A DNA stretch of 64,000 bases from Lepas anatifera (GCA_034440635.1 JAOTON010001030.1:880501-944500), one strand, 5' to 3'; shown: positions 24,374-34,269, counted from the first letter of the stretch. The notes: a model not told the origin generated them from the letters alone. Made by a program: numbers and translations.

Positions 24374-24815
24374 CAGTGAGCATCCTGGGGATATCTGGGC
24401 GGTGAACGTTCTGGAGGAGCATCCTTTGTGGATATCACTAACATCATGTTATATCTGAGGAGCGTTAGTTTTAATGTCATATATTCATCCTAGTAGTCTT
24501 TCAGGTTTTACATAACGTCGAGTTTCATGTTACCTATATTCTCTGACTTTAGTATACCGTGTGAAATTGTCTGTGTCATTTTCATTATTTATTTTATATA
24601 TTATTTGTTAATTTTATTTATTTTTATTGTATTTCATTTCATCTTTTGCGCGTTTTATATAATCTTCTGATACAACTTTCACGACCTGACCTGTTTTACC
24701 ACCTGACTTGTTAAAATTCGTGCGGAAATGTCCTATTTTCGTATTTTATTAGTGTTATGGGCGCCGTATGACCCTAGATGTCGGCGCGCTCTACAACCTT
24801 AAATATGATGATGGA
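24374..24815 (+). mobile_element. LINE 3' end, copy 3
   Basis: The last part of ORF2 (decayed GGATATC...AACATC...TTTTAATGTCATAT, matching the end of the frame at 43110-43168) is followed by the family 3' UTR ending GTCGGCGCGC, CCTTAAA and ATGATGATG. It is severely 5'-truncated. The minisatellite resumes just after it. Confidence 0.75.
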
Positions 24816-24824
24816 CCGTCTCAC

Positions 24825-25230
24825 GGCTGATCACTGCCGCCCATGGTTTATCACTGCCGCCCTAATTCATGCTGTCTCTGGCTCATCGCTGTCCCTGGCA
24901 TATTTTGACCCAAATGCGCGCCGCCCCAACTCATCGCTGCCGCCCCTGGTTCATCACTGCCGCCCCTGGCTGATCACTGTCTCCCCTGGTTCATAACTGC
25001 CGCCTAGATTAATCATTGCTGCTTTGATTCACGCCGCCCCTGGCTGATCAATGCTGTCCCGTTTTTATTATTAACCCATATATGAGCGGCCTCTGGTTAG
25101 ACACTTTCTTTCTCCAATCTTCACTGCCGCCCCGGCTGATCACTGCCGCCCCTGGTTTATCACTGCCGAGGAGACCAGTCCCGCCATGGCCCCGAAAACC
25201 GGTCAAACTTAGGCCCTACTGTCCGCACAG
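24825..25230. repeat. About 20-bp minisatellite, block 2
   Basis: Same TGCCGCCCCTGGCTGATCAC vocabulary as block 1, more decayed. Confidence 0.75.
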
Positions 25231-25383
25231 CTTCCGCACAGTTTTTTCTCAGTTAACACCCTTCCAGAAAGCAAACAGCAGCCCACAATCGTCCAATCGT
25301 TATCTGTTTGCCTATTGGAGGAATTCTCCGAGCCGAGTAAATGGTAGACTGCTGCTGCCGTGCTTGAACTCTTTTAGTGCCAG

Positions 25384-25475
25384 CCTGGGGTGAAATTTGT
25401 TATCTCTTTGGGTGTGCGAGCACCCCTAATCACAATGAGAGCACCCCCAATACATTTGTCGCCCCTCGGCTCAGA
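25384..25475 (+). repeat. Second copy of the 8-kb element's left end
   Basis: CTGGGGTGAAATTTGTTATC followed by CTTTGGGTGTGCGAGCACCCC and AGAGCACCCCCAATACAT parallels 22470-22555 in order and spacing. It is again followed by the TGTCGCCCCT-type array. Either the left 2.9 kb was duplicated in tandem or a sibling element inserted. Confidence 0.65.
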
Positions 25476-26660
25476 ATTTCTGCCCTGATTCATGCCGCCT
25501 CCGTCTTACCACTGTGATCATGCCGCCATGGTTCATCACTGACGCCTCCCACATATCACGGCCACCGTGATTCTTGCCAACCTAACTTATTACAGCCGTT
25601 CTGATTCAAACAGCACCCCGCTCATATCTGCTGCCAGTGGCTCACCAGTACTATCCCCAGCTTATCACTGCCACCCTGTTTCATGTTGCCCCCAGCTCAT
25701 CACTACCGCCTCGGCTAATGAATGCCATCCTTGACTTATCACTCCTGCTCTAATTCGTGCCGCCCTAGGGTTCATGACTGCTGCTCCCAGCTCGGGGACG
25801 GTGGATTCCATTTTTGGGCGGTTTTACAAGATTTTCGGGAGGGGGCGCCTTCCTTCTCAGGGGAAGGGGGCGCTTCCATCCCCAGGGGGCACCTTTGGCT
25901 CTCTAGGGGCGCCCACTCGGGGGCGGGGGGTGCCAACATCATTTCCCTGTGTTGAGTCGATAAATTGGGTCTATTTGCTCTCCATGGGATGGCTTTGATG
26001 AAAGGGAACACCATTCATATTTAAAACTGTTTTTATTTTGCACAGAGGGCCCTTTCTCTTCAGGTAGGCGGTGTTTATGTCGGATGTTTTCTTGGCCGGC
26101 CGGGGGCGCCGCCCAAATCCGGAGGCGCTTCCCCGGACGAAGCCAAAACCGGGAGTGCAAAAATATACTTTTACACGCCCTAATTTTTCAGGGTGTGCAA
26201 TTGCACACCGTCCCCCCCGAGTCCGCCGTCTCAGTCCCAGCTTATCTCTTCCGCCCTGATTCGTGCCACCCGTAGTTTATAACTACTACCTACGGCTCAC
26301 CATTCCCGTCCCCGGCTTATGCCCTTTGCCTTGATGCGTGCCACCCCCGGCTAATCAATGCTACCCCCTCCCAACTTATCACTTCCGCCCTGATTTTTGC
26401 CGCCCCTAGTTAATAACTCCAGCCCCCGAGTCTTCACTGCCGCCCTCTCCTTATCACTTCCACTCTGGTTCGCGCCTCTCCTAGTTCATAGCTATTGGCC
26501 CTGGCTCATCACTGCCGCCCTCGACTTATGACTTTGCCTTGTTTCTTGCCGCCCCGGCCAATCACTATCGCCTCCAGCTTATCACTTCCATCCTAATTTG
26601 CGCCGTTCTTAGTCCATAACTGCCGCCCTGGGCTCATCACTGCAGCACTGATGCTTACAT
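25476..26660. repeat. About 20-bp minisatellite, blocks 3 and 4
   Basis: Decayed copies of the same unit (GCCGCCCT, TCATCACTG, GCTTATCAC) at 25476-25795 and 26235-26660, separated by the GC-rich insertion at 25797-26231. Confidence 0.65.
25797..26231. mobile_element. Possible MITE with GGACGG(T/C)GGA ends
   Basis: Left edge GGACGGTGGATTCC and the complement of the right edge GACGGCGGACTCG form a short imperfect inverted repeat around unrelated GC-rich sequence that interrupts the array. Target duplication unclear because the flanks are themselves repetitive. Confidence 0.35.
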
Positions 26661-26816
26661 CCCCTGTGCATAAGGGTAAAATAAAAGGCGTTAGGGCGAA
26701 AATAAAGGGCATGCACGGGTACAGAGGAGGTGCCATATTTCATAATATTTACAGAACAATACATGCCTTGTTTGGAGCACTATGGGTGTTTTGCTTTCTT
26801 TCCTTGTAGTGATTAA

Positions 26817-27269
26817 AGGAAATGTGGCACCTTTATAACGTGATTTTAACTGAGATAGCCAAGTTGTAAAGCAAGCCGGAAAACCCGGTAGTCTGTATAT
26901 CATTTGTCTTGAAACTCGATATTTCCGTAGAAAAAAGCTAATAACTACCTGAAATGTATCCCTCATGTAGGTACCCTTAGCAGTAGGCCACAGTTGACAG
27001 CCATGTTGGTGTGACGACATATGCTGACGTCACGGTGAGTATTAGCCAATCGAAGCCCTTAAAGCCTATTGGAAATGATAGTGGCTGCCAGATCATGACA
27101 TCATCCACAGGCGATTTTTATTTATTTCCATAGAGGAGCATTTTAAAAATAAAAATATTGAGCGTATTGTACATTTCCCAGAGAAATAATGGACGTTTCC
27201 ATGATTTTCGGCTAAAAGTATCCCTAATTACGATGAATTTCAAGATTCGACCAAGGTGCCACATTCCCT
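26817..27269. mobile_element. piggyBac-type MITE, copy A
   Basis: A 453-bp element with tips AGG(G)AATGTGGCACC on both ends, bounded by TTAA at 26813-26816 and 27270-27273. TTAA is the invariant target duplication of piggyBac transposons. Its ends match copy B in opposite orientation. Confidence 0.75.
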
Positions 27270-27273
27270 TTAA

Positions 27274-27930
27274 AGGGAATGTGGCACCTTGGTTGAATCC
27301 TGAAAGTTGGTGTAATTAGAGCAACCTTTGGCCGAAAATCATGGAAGCGTTCATTATTTCTCTGAAAAATGTACAATAAGCTCAATGTTTTGATTTTTAA
27401 ATGCTCCTCTGGGGAACAAAATAAATATCTGCCTGCGGATGATAATTTAGTGATGATGTAACAATGATGATGATGACCTGACCTGATGATGAGTTTCCAG
27501 ACAAATGATACAGAGAGTACCGGGATTTCCGGCATGCTATACAACTTAGCTATCTCAAGATGTTCCCTGGCTCTCTCCTCGAATCCGGAAATGTAAAAAA
27601 CACTGAAGATTGTATATTCGGGCACAGCCCTTCATCAGAATCGTGGAGTAAATATCAATAATTCTCAGTCCTAGTATAGCCAGACCTCGAATTGAGCTAG
27701 GTCTGGCTATACTAGGACTGAGAATTATTGATATTTACTCCACGATTCTGATGAAGGGCTGTGCCTGAATATACAATCTTCAGTGTTTTTACATTTCCGG
27801 ATTCGAGGGGAGAGGCCAGAATATCTTAACAACTCATCATCATGCTCCTCGCCGCAGCACTTAAAAACTTAAAAACTTATCAACTTAGCTATCTCAGTTA
27901 AAATCACGTTATAAAGGTGCCACATTCCCT
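27274..27930. mobile_element. piggyBac-type MITE, copy B (inverted relative to A)
   Basis: Same tips and sub-terminal sequence as copy A but reversed. It shares the TTAA at 27270-27273 with A and ends at a further TTAA (27931-27934). It is longer than A because a foldback element lies inside. Confidence 0.75.
27573..27815. mobile_element. Foldback element, near-perfect palindrome
   Basis: Arms of about 110 bp. CCGGAAATGTAAAAA at the left and its complement at the right enclose TTCGGGCACAGCCCTTCATC and TATAGCCAGACCTC, meeting at a short centre near 27695. It shares motifs with the older foldback at 3917-4253. Confidence 0.85.
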
Positions 27931-28254
27931 TTAAGTCCTTTGCTTTCATTTCAATCTCCATCGCCTCTGCCATACTGAAGGTAAAATTTAACCCCACAAA
28001 ACTGATACACTTCAATCGTGGACAGGGGCGCAGCGAGGAGGTCACGTACCCCCCTCATCGGTGTTATGGTCCTACGCTGTCGAACCTAGATGCAATTAGA
28101 TCACATTTAGCGATTAAAACTATTGTTTTACAATTAAGTACCTTTTTTTGGTCAGCTAGGGCATTCTGTCGCCTTTCCAAACACCCCGGAAATTATGGGT
28201 ACGTGATCCATAATCAGCTAATGCCTCATCGTCGCTAATAATCGTACCGGAGCT

Positions 28255-29110
28255 AGTCTGGTACCCCTTGAGCTCATCTGGTGCCCACTGAGCTGGTCCT
28301 GGCCACTTGAGCTGATCACGTGCCTTCTAAGCTGATCTGGTGTCCGTTGAGTCAATCTGGTGCCCCTTGAGCAAATAATTGTGCCTCTTGAACCTAGCTA
28401 ATGCTCTCTGAGTTAGTCTGATACCTCCGAGCTCGCCTGGTGCCCTATTAGCTGTTTTAGTGCCCCTTGAGCTGATCTGAGCTCCTTGAGCTGATTGCAT
28501 GCCTCGCAAAGTTAATCTACTCTCCCCTGAGCCAATATGGTGCCTCTTGAGCTGATCAGGTGCCCCTGAGCTGGTTATTGATGTCTCCTAAGATGATCTG
28601 GTGCCCCTGATCAATCTGGTTCTCCCTGAGCAGATATGTTTCCCCTGAGCTAAACTAATGCCCCTGAGTCAATCTGGTGCCTCCTGAGCCAACATTTTCC
28701 CTCCTGAGCCCATCTCATGCCCTCTGAGCTCGCCTAGTGCCCCTGAGCTAGTTTCATGCCCCTGAGCCAATCTGGTGCCTTTCAAGCTGATCTGGGCCTC
28801 CTGAGTTGATTAAGAAATTTTCTCAGCAGCTCTGGAGCCTTGAGCTGAGTTGTGCCCACTGAGGCTGATGAAGGCCTCTGAGTTGGTATGGGGCTCCTGG
28901 GCTGATTAAATGCCTCCTGACTTGATATAGTACCTCCAAGTTGATCTGTGCCCCGAGCTGATCGGGGACCACTGAGCTGATCCCTTGCACTCTCTCTGAG
29001 CTGATATGGTGCTCCCTGAGCTGATCTAGACCCCTGCTCTGGTCTGGGGACTAGGAGCTTATGTGGGCCCCGAGCTGATCGATCTGGTCCCCCTGAGCTA
29101 ATATGGTGCA
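28255..29110. repeat. About 19-bp minisatellite (TGGTGCCCCTGAGCTGATC)
   Basis: About 40 degenerate copies of an 18-21 bp unit. The core GCCCCTGAGCTGAT echoes the other array in the same element (GCCCCTGGCTGAT). Confidence 0.85.
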
Positions 29111-29199
29111 AGGCCCTATGAGCCTATCTGCGGCCAATTGAGCTAGTCTGATGACCCCCGCCCCCCATCTTTTGAGCCACTGAGCTAGTCTAGTCCTGG

Positions 29200-29450
29200 G
29201 CCGAGCATGAGCTGCTCTGAGGGGCTCTGATCCACACCAGGGGCCCCTGAGCTGGTCTTGAATAGACAGAGAATAATAACACAAGGCCAACTCCCATCAC
29301 ATCGGGGGTCACGGGGCTAGTCTAATCCCAGGGGGCACAACTGGGGGAATGAGGGGCAGCTGCTCTGGAGGACTCTGATCCACACTAGGGGGCCCCTAAG
29401 CTGGTCTTCAATAGATGGGGAATAAGGACACAGTGCAAACTCCCCTTGTA
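29200..29450. repeat. About 150-bp direct duplication
   Basis: GCAGCTGCTCTG(A/G), CTCTGATCCACAC, GGGGCCCCT(G/A)AGCTGGTCTT and CAATAGA recur in order at 29210-29275 and 29358-29425. Confidence 0.6.
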
Positions 29451-29621
29451 AAATGGAGCTAACGAGGAATAGGCTTGTGATGCCTAGGCACCCTGGGCTA
29501 GATAAATTACTTATTTTACTGGTGGATTCTGGGGAGGGGTGATAAAAGGCATGTGCCCCTGAGCTCAGAGCATAGTCCCCTGAACCAGGATTTCTACTAA
29601 TTAATTTCAATGAATAAAGAA

Positions 29622-30152
29622 TTAGTTTTTCACAATTTTCAGCCCTGTCACATCATCCCCATCCAAACACCCAGCCTGTTTACTTTTCTTTACTTCAACT
29701 GGGACCGATCCTTGAAAATATGGAACTTTTAAACGCCTTAAAAAGGTATATCCCAAATTATTCCGGGAACAAAAATTGTATTCATCCAATGCCACTATAC
29801 TACACCTCCTCCCACGGTCATTGTGGGAGCCGGGAAACTCTGCGTTCCACCAGGGCTCACTCGTCACGACAAAACCAGTGGGCATAACAAATGAATTTTC
29901 GACTCTAGTATGTCTTATCTTGCACATAGTGACAGATATCACAGGCTCCACTGATTTCTTTGATGTCAAGAACTTGCATGAGTTGGCTGATTTGTCCGTA
30001 AATCTATCCCAGAAAGTCGTTTTCTGGCTATTTATTCTGGTCGTATTCTGGTCATGATATTTCGGTGACACTTTTCTTTTTTCTGGTTCTGATTCAGTCT
30101 TCCTTCTCCGTCGATGTTTGATTTCCATTTGTCTTGGACCAAAGGTACCCAA
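29622..30152 (-). CDS. Unrecognised 176-codon open frame inside the 8-kb element
   Basis: The longest frame in this element that is not a tandem-repeat product. It is basic near the N-terminus (KHRRRRKTESEPEKRKVSPK) and has no transmembrane stretch, zinc-binding spacing or DDE/RNase H motif that I can identify. It lies about 390 bp from the right tip and reads inwards. It could be a captured exon, a decayed transposase piece or chance. I give no function. Confidence 0.25.
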   Translation of the reverse strand: MGTFGPRQMEIKHRRRRKTESEPEKRKVSPKYHDQNTTRINSQKTTFWDRFTDKSANSCKFLTSKKSVEPVISVTMCKIRHTRVENSFVMPTGFVVTSEPWWNAEFPGSHNDRGRRCSIVALDEYNFCSRNNLGYTFLRRLKVPYFQGSVPVEVKKSKQAGCLDGDDVTGLKIVKN

Positions 30153-30543
30153 AAGTTGATATGAACTAAGATATAGTAAGTTTTTAGGTTACGTTAAAAG
30201 TGCCCTTTCTCTCCCGGGGTGACCCTCAAGGTGGTGTGCTCTCCCATGCCAAAGTTCTGGCTGCGCCCTGATCGTGGAAAGATTTAAAGCTCAGATTGGA
30301 TTATTTTAAGACGTATATTTAGCTTTGGGATGTCGCCTAAAAGCAAAAACGTTTGGCAAAAGCTGTAGAATACCTGCCCAACATTAAAATAGAATGTTCT
30401 CTGTGCTATAAAAGGCGCAAAAAAGCGATGAATAACAGATTTGGTGCAATGAAGGGGTGCCGCCCCCAACGCCGCCGCCCCTATGGGGGTGCCGCCCCCA
30501 CTGGCTGAGCACCCCCAAAGATTTTGGGAAAATTACACCCCTG

Positions 30544-31000
30544 AGGAGACCTTATCAAAAAGAAGCAAGATTCGAAAAACAGCAATGAGAACAGCATCGT
30601 TTACAAAATTCCATGTCAAAACTGCACAAGATTCTACTACGGGGAGATGTATCGCGGCCTGCAAAAGCGAATTTACGAACACAAATCAGACCTTAGAAAT
30701 CATAAAACCACGAGTTCATTTGTAATACACTCCGAACAATTTGACCACTTACCAAACTGGAAAAATGCAGAAATTCTCCACAGAGGTCTACCAAAAAATA
30801 GAAGAAAGTTTTTGAGTCGGCCCTAATTGAACAAATAGAAAATCTAAATTCCAAGAGAGGAGATTTCGCAATATCAAAAATATTGGCAAATATTATCCAC
30901 GTTTAGCCCACGTGATTTCACTGAAACCTTCATGCGTCAACGGATAATTCTACCCTTCAAACACACGCTGAAGAAGCTACGAAACGCGTCCGTGTGCTTG
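30544..31000 (+). pseudogene. Penelope-like element, right half (GIY-YIG endonuclease)
   Basis: Begins in the target duplication and continues the frame broken at 22469. VYKIPCQNCTRFYYGE, RGLQKRIYEHKSDLRN and then an LPNWKNAEIL segment form the GIY-YIG endonuclease of Penelope-like elements; the second Tyr-Ile-Gly triad reads YYG here. Further on, an element-type C-terminus (RKFLSR, then a frameshift) is followed by the 3' non-coding part with a hammerhead-like motif at 30962. Several stops and frameshifts show it is inactive. Confidence 0.75.
30962..30996 (+). ncRNA. Hammerhead-ribozyme-like motif at Penelope 3' end
   Basis: CACACG (stem I), CTGAAGA (core), AGCTAC (very short stem II), GAAAC (core), GCGTC (minimal stem III with a GUC cleavage triplet), CGTGTG (stem I partner). 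Stem I pairs perfectly over six bases. Penelope-like elements are known to carry type-I hammerheads with tiny stem III, which fits. Stem II looks too short for strong activity, so this is probably a decayed copy. Confidence 0.6.
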
Positions 31001-31530
31001 CTTTTGAATATATATTTAATATCCAACTTGTCAGTGCGTTCCTTTACATTTATAGTTGTTTGTTGATTTGAAGGACTGTGGTGGGTCGTTCATACTATTT
31101 ACTATGATGTGTATGAAATCGGATTCTGGTATCGTTTTCATTACGTAACCAGAATCCTGAATATTGTAACGGACGGCTTTTTGTACGAAGAACGAACCGC
31201 ATACGATAAAGCTCAGTTTGCGAATAAACCCTCCCGAATTACTGAGCGATAGCTCGGCCCTTGGGTGAGATATAATCTAAAATGTTCGGGGGTTCTGCCC
31301 CATTTTGTTTCAGCCAAAGCCAGAGAGTTTCAAAGGCCTATCGCGAACCTTGTCGGTGATACCCTGGAAAACGCCGAAGTGGTGGCCTCCCTTGATAAGA
31401 AGAGGGGAAAAGCGGCAACTTTATTTTTGTTGACTAAGTAAAGTGATAATCTTAACAAAGAGGCCTAGACATTCATCTGACTGGGGGAAGCAGTTATATT
31501 TAATGGCAAAACTCCGCATAGACTGGTTAA
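31000..31530. other. No gene recognised
   Basis: Penelope-like 3' flank and unique sequence. No supported gene. Confidence 0.35.
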
Positions 31531-31537
31531 AGTGTAC

Positions 31538-31606
31538 GCCGCGACTGGGTCTCGAACACACGCAATTCCGATCTCTTGACCATTGCGCTGTCCACTGTGC
31601 TCCGGC
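31538..31606 (-). tRNA. tRNA-like sequence (pseudogene or SINE head)
   Basis: Minus strand shows a box-A-like GAGCACAGTGGACAGCGC and a good box-B-like GTGTTCGAGACCC about 30 nt later. The outer bases GCCG...CGGC pair. The anticodon arm is not well formed, so a functional tRNA is unlikely. Confidence 0.4.
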
Positions 31607-31609
31607 ACT

Positions 31610-32320
31610 GTTGGCGCTCGGGGAAATCACCAAGCAATCTGTCGCGCACATTGGCAGCGTTCTCCAGATTTGATGTTTCGAGGCAGTTCTGTGCGTCTGA
31701 TGAAAAATGACAAGTAGAACCTGGAAAGCGCAGCGGACATGCCTTCCAGCGCTATTATTTTCTTCCACCGGTCATAGGCTGATGACAGCAGGTGGCGGAA
31801 AATGGCCAGTTTCGCACGTAAGCCCTATGGAGTAGTGGTATTTGTGCTCCAGCATATTGCGACCAACTCACTTAAGAGGGGCCTGTGGCGGCCAACTGTG
31901 GCGGTTCAAGTTCTAGGCTTACTTTAAGCGAAGATTAAAGATTCAGTTATGGTTCAGACAATGAATAGATTAATCAAATATGAGTACAACAGTGGATATC
32001 AAAGGTCCAGCAGTTTACTCATTCAAGGCACGTGCCATCCAACCGGCTGGGCATCGGCCCAGGCACCGTCACCTGGGCTGGGGGCATACGGAGACTTTAC
32101 CAAGGGGCTCTGGGCTTCGATCTTATACATTGTGGTCTGAGAGCCCTGTAATACCTCTTCACAATAAGTATGTATTTGGCCGAGATTAGGGACATGCAAA
32201 AGTGTCGAGCGGCTGAAGGACTGCCCCGAGCTGGCAGTAAACAGCATGAGGCGTCGATTGAGCGTGTGACATGGTCGTTAGATAGGGCCACGAGCGCTAC
32301 GCGGGTGAACAACACTGCAG
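31610..32320. other. No gene recognised
   Basis: Lies 3' of Tyr-rich gene 1 (minus strand) and would include any distal 3' UTR. I saw no AATAAA close to the stop codon on that strand. Confidence 0.35.
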
Positions 32321-32321
32321 C

Positions 32322-32420
32322 AGTGCCAGACAGTGCCAGAACAGTGCCAGACAGTGCCAGAACAGTACCAGACAGTGCCAGACAGTGCCAGAGCAGTGCC
32401 AGAACAACACTACAGCAGTG
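32322..32420. repeat. 10/11-bp minisatellite (CAGTGCCAGA)
   Basis: About nine copies of CAGTGCCAGA with occasional extra A, 220-320 bp beyond the stop codon of Tyr-rich gene 1. The unit resembles the 11-bp unit in that gene's intron. Confidence 0.85.
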
Positions 32421-32637
32421 CCAGACTACACCGCAGCCCGGGCAGGGTGAAGCCGCAGCGACAGTCGGTGCTGCCCGGAGCCGGCTGTCGCCAGATGAGC
32501 TGTAGCAGCAGCAGCAGCAGCTCCAGTCAGCTGTTCCACTATAGGCAGCAGACCGTTGTGCTCTCCCAGCAGAAGGCTGACGGAGTGGAGCCGGTGCAGA
32601 CACAGCTCGGCGACTGGTTGTGTAGTCGGTCGGTAGT

Positions 32638-34213
32638 CTATCCGTAGCGGTAGTAGCCGTAGTAGGGGTAGTAGCGGCGGTAAGGGTAGTAGTAAGGTCC
32701 GGCCGGGCCCGGCTCCGGAGCTGGCGAGGCCTGAGTGACGGTGACGTACAGAGCCGCCAGCATGGCCAGCACCAGCAGCTGCGGTAGACACGCCTCTCAG
32801 GACAACGCCACAACGCGCTCACAGCATGGCCACATCACAATAGGCGTCAGAGCGCCGTCGGAACACGGTCAGAACACCCCCAGATCACGGTCAGAACACC
32901 CCAGATCACGTTAAGAGCACGGTTAGAACACCCCCAGATCACGGTAAGAACACAGTCAGAATACCGCTACAATTTGGCCAGAAAGACGACCAGAACACGG
33001 CCAGAAAACTGTCAGAACGCGGCCAGAACACGTCAGAACTCTGTCAGAACACTGTTAGAACTCTGTCAGAACGCGGCCAGAATACTGTCAGAACTCTGTC
33101 AGAACGCGGCCAGAACACTGTCAGAACTCTTCAGAACTTTGCCAGAACACTGTCAGTACTCTGTCAGAACGCGGCCAGAACACTGTCAGAACGCGACCAG
33201 AACACTGTCAGAACTCTGTCAGAACGCGGCCATAACACTGTCAGAACTTTGCCAAAACACCGTCAGAACGCGACCAGAACACTGTCAGAACACTGTCAGA
33301 ACACTGTCAGAACGCGGCCAGAACACTGTCAGAACTCTGTCAGAACACTGTTAGAACTCTGTCAGAACGCGGCCAGAACACTGTCAGAACTCTGTCAGAA
33401 CGCGGCCAGAACACTGTCAGAACTCTATCAGAACGCGGCCAGAACACTGTCAGAACGCGGCCAGAACACTGTCGGAACTCTGTCAGAACGCGGCCTGAAC
33501 ACTGTTAGAACTTTACCAAAACACTGTCAGAACGCGACCAGAACACTGTCAGAAGGCGGCCAGAGCACTGTCAGAACTCTGTCAGAACACTGTTAGAACT
33601 CTGTCAGAACGCGGCCAGAACACTGTCAGAACTCTGTCAGAACGCGGCCAGAACACTGTCAGAACTCTGTCAGAACGCGGCCAGAACACTGTCGGAACTC
33701 TGTCAGAACGCGGCCTGAATACTGTTAGAACTTTACCAAAACACTGTCAGAACGCGACCAGAACACTGTCAGAAGGCGGCCAGAGCACTGCCAGAACACT
33801 GTCAGAACGCGGCCAGAGCACCGGGGGGGCGAGATCGGCGTCAACCACTGAGGGTGTATAAGGTACGCACCGTCAGTGCACGGTTCTAAATCTCATTCAG
33901 GTGAAACCCGAGCCCGACCGTGCTGCACAAAACTTCCGAAGTGGTAAATGTGACCAATTCTTTTGGAATGGCTGGCCAAATATGCAGAATATGAATGCAG
34001 CATATGCATAAAGCAATAATTATGAAAGAGATTCTTTGTGTTGCCATGTCCGTGGTGTGTGTAAGGAGATAGGGCTGCAAACACTTCTTACGAAATTATT
34101 GGTCAGTACTTACAAGGGGAGTGTAAGTTCCATGAAACGGGTCATTCCAAACATCACACTGCTTCTCATCCGGTAATTTGACCGGTTCTACTCACCAATG
34201 CCTTGAAATACAT
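32638..34213 (-). CDS. Small secreted Tyr/Pro-rich peptide precursor 1 (two exons)
   Basis: Coding exons 34213-34196 and 32778-32638, joined in phase 0 across a GTGAGT...CAG intron of 1417 bp, give 52 residues. Exon 1 is MYFKAL. Exon 2 starts LLVLAMLAALYVTVTQA, completing a signal peptide with likely cleavage after QA. The mature part is SPAPEPGPAG, then PYYYPYRRYY, then PYYGYYRYG and stop: 11 of 29 residues are Tyr. It should be secreted. The Arg-Arg pair and C-terminal Gly could allow dibasic cleavage and amidation, or it may be a structural (cuticle or glue) peptide; neither is shown. The frame was chosen because it matches the paralogue at 57806-59538 in exon length, phase, signal peptide and the SPxPxPxxxGPYY start. 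The intron is mostly minisatellite. The acceptor's pyrimidine tract is weak. Confidence 0.75.
32855..33825. repeat. 11-bp minisatellite (GTCAGAACNCT) in the intron of Tyr-rich gene 1
   Basis: Nearly 90 units of 11 bp arranged in 33-bp and longer patterns: GTCAGAACTCT, GTCAGAACGCG, GCCAGAACACT. Because 33 is a multiple of three, long frames (Arg-Thr-Leu-Ser-Glu-Leu-Cys-Gln-Asn) appear on the plus strand; these are not genes. Confidence 0.95.
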
Positions 34214-34269
34214 GTTTGCTGAGTGGCGATTCTGAAGCGCTGTGTGTGAGGAGACTGCTGGGTGGCGCG

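Larger units (their letters stand above)
22470..30543. mobile_element. 8.07-kb hAT-like non-autonomous element with minisatellite interior
   Basis: The left tip CAGGGGTGTAATTTTC and the complement of the right tip are identical for 16 bases. They stay similar for about 40 bases (TATCTTTGGGGGTGC, GAGCACCCCC). The octamer AGGAGACC lies exactly outside both tips (22462-22469 and 30544-30551). CAGGG tips plus an 8-bp duplication are the hAT signature. The target is a Penelope-like frame that reads through once the element and one octamer are removed. Inside are two families of short minisatellites, nested MITEs, a LINE 3' end, a repeated copy of the left tip, and one unexplained 176-codon frame. 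No hAT transposase is recognised, so it would have moved in trans. Confidence 0.8.

Noticed and set aside
31949..32822. 241-codon minus-strand frame over Tyr-rich gene 1 exon 2
   Set aside because: A different frame from the conserved one. It runs through a 10-bp repeat (Ala-Leu-Ser-Gly-Thr) and is compositional.
32974..33596. Two long plus-strand frames rich in Arg-Thr-Leu-Ser-Glu
   Set aside because: They are translations of an 11/33-bp minisatellite inside the intron of a gene on the other strand.
33857..33877. TATAAG followed by TCAGT on the plus strand, resembling the promoter of Tyr-rich gene 2
   Set aside because: TATA-to-initiator spacing is too short (about 18 bp) and no exon 1-like ATG...GT follows. 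Lies within the intron of the opposite-strand gene.
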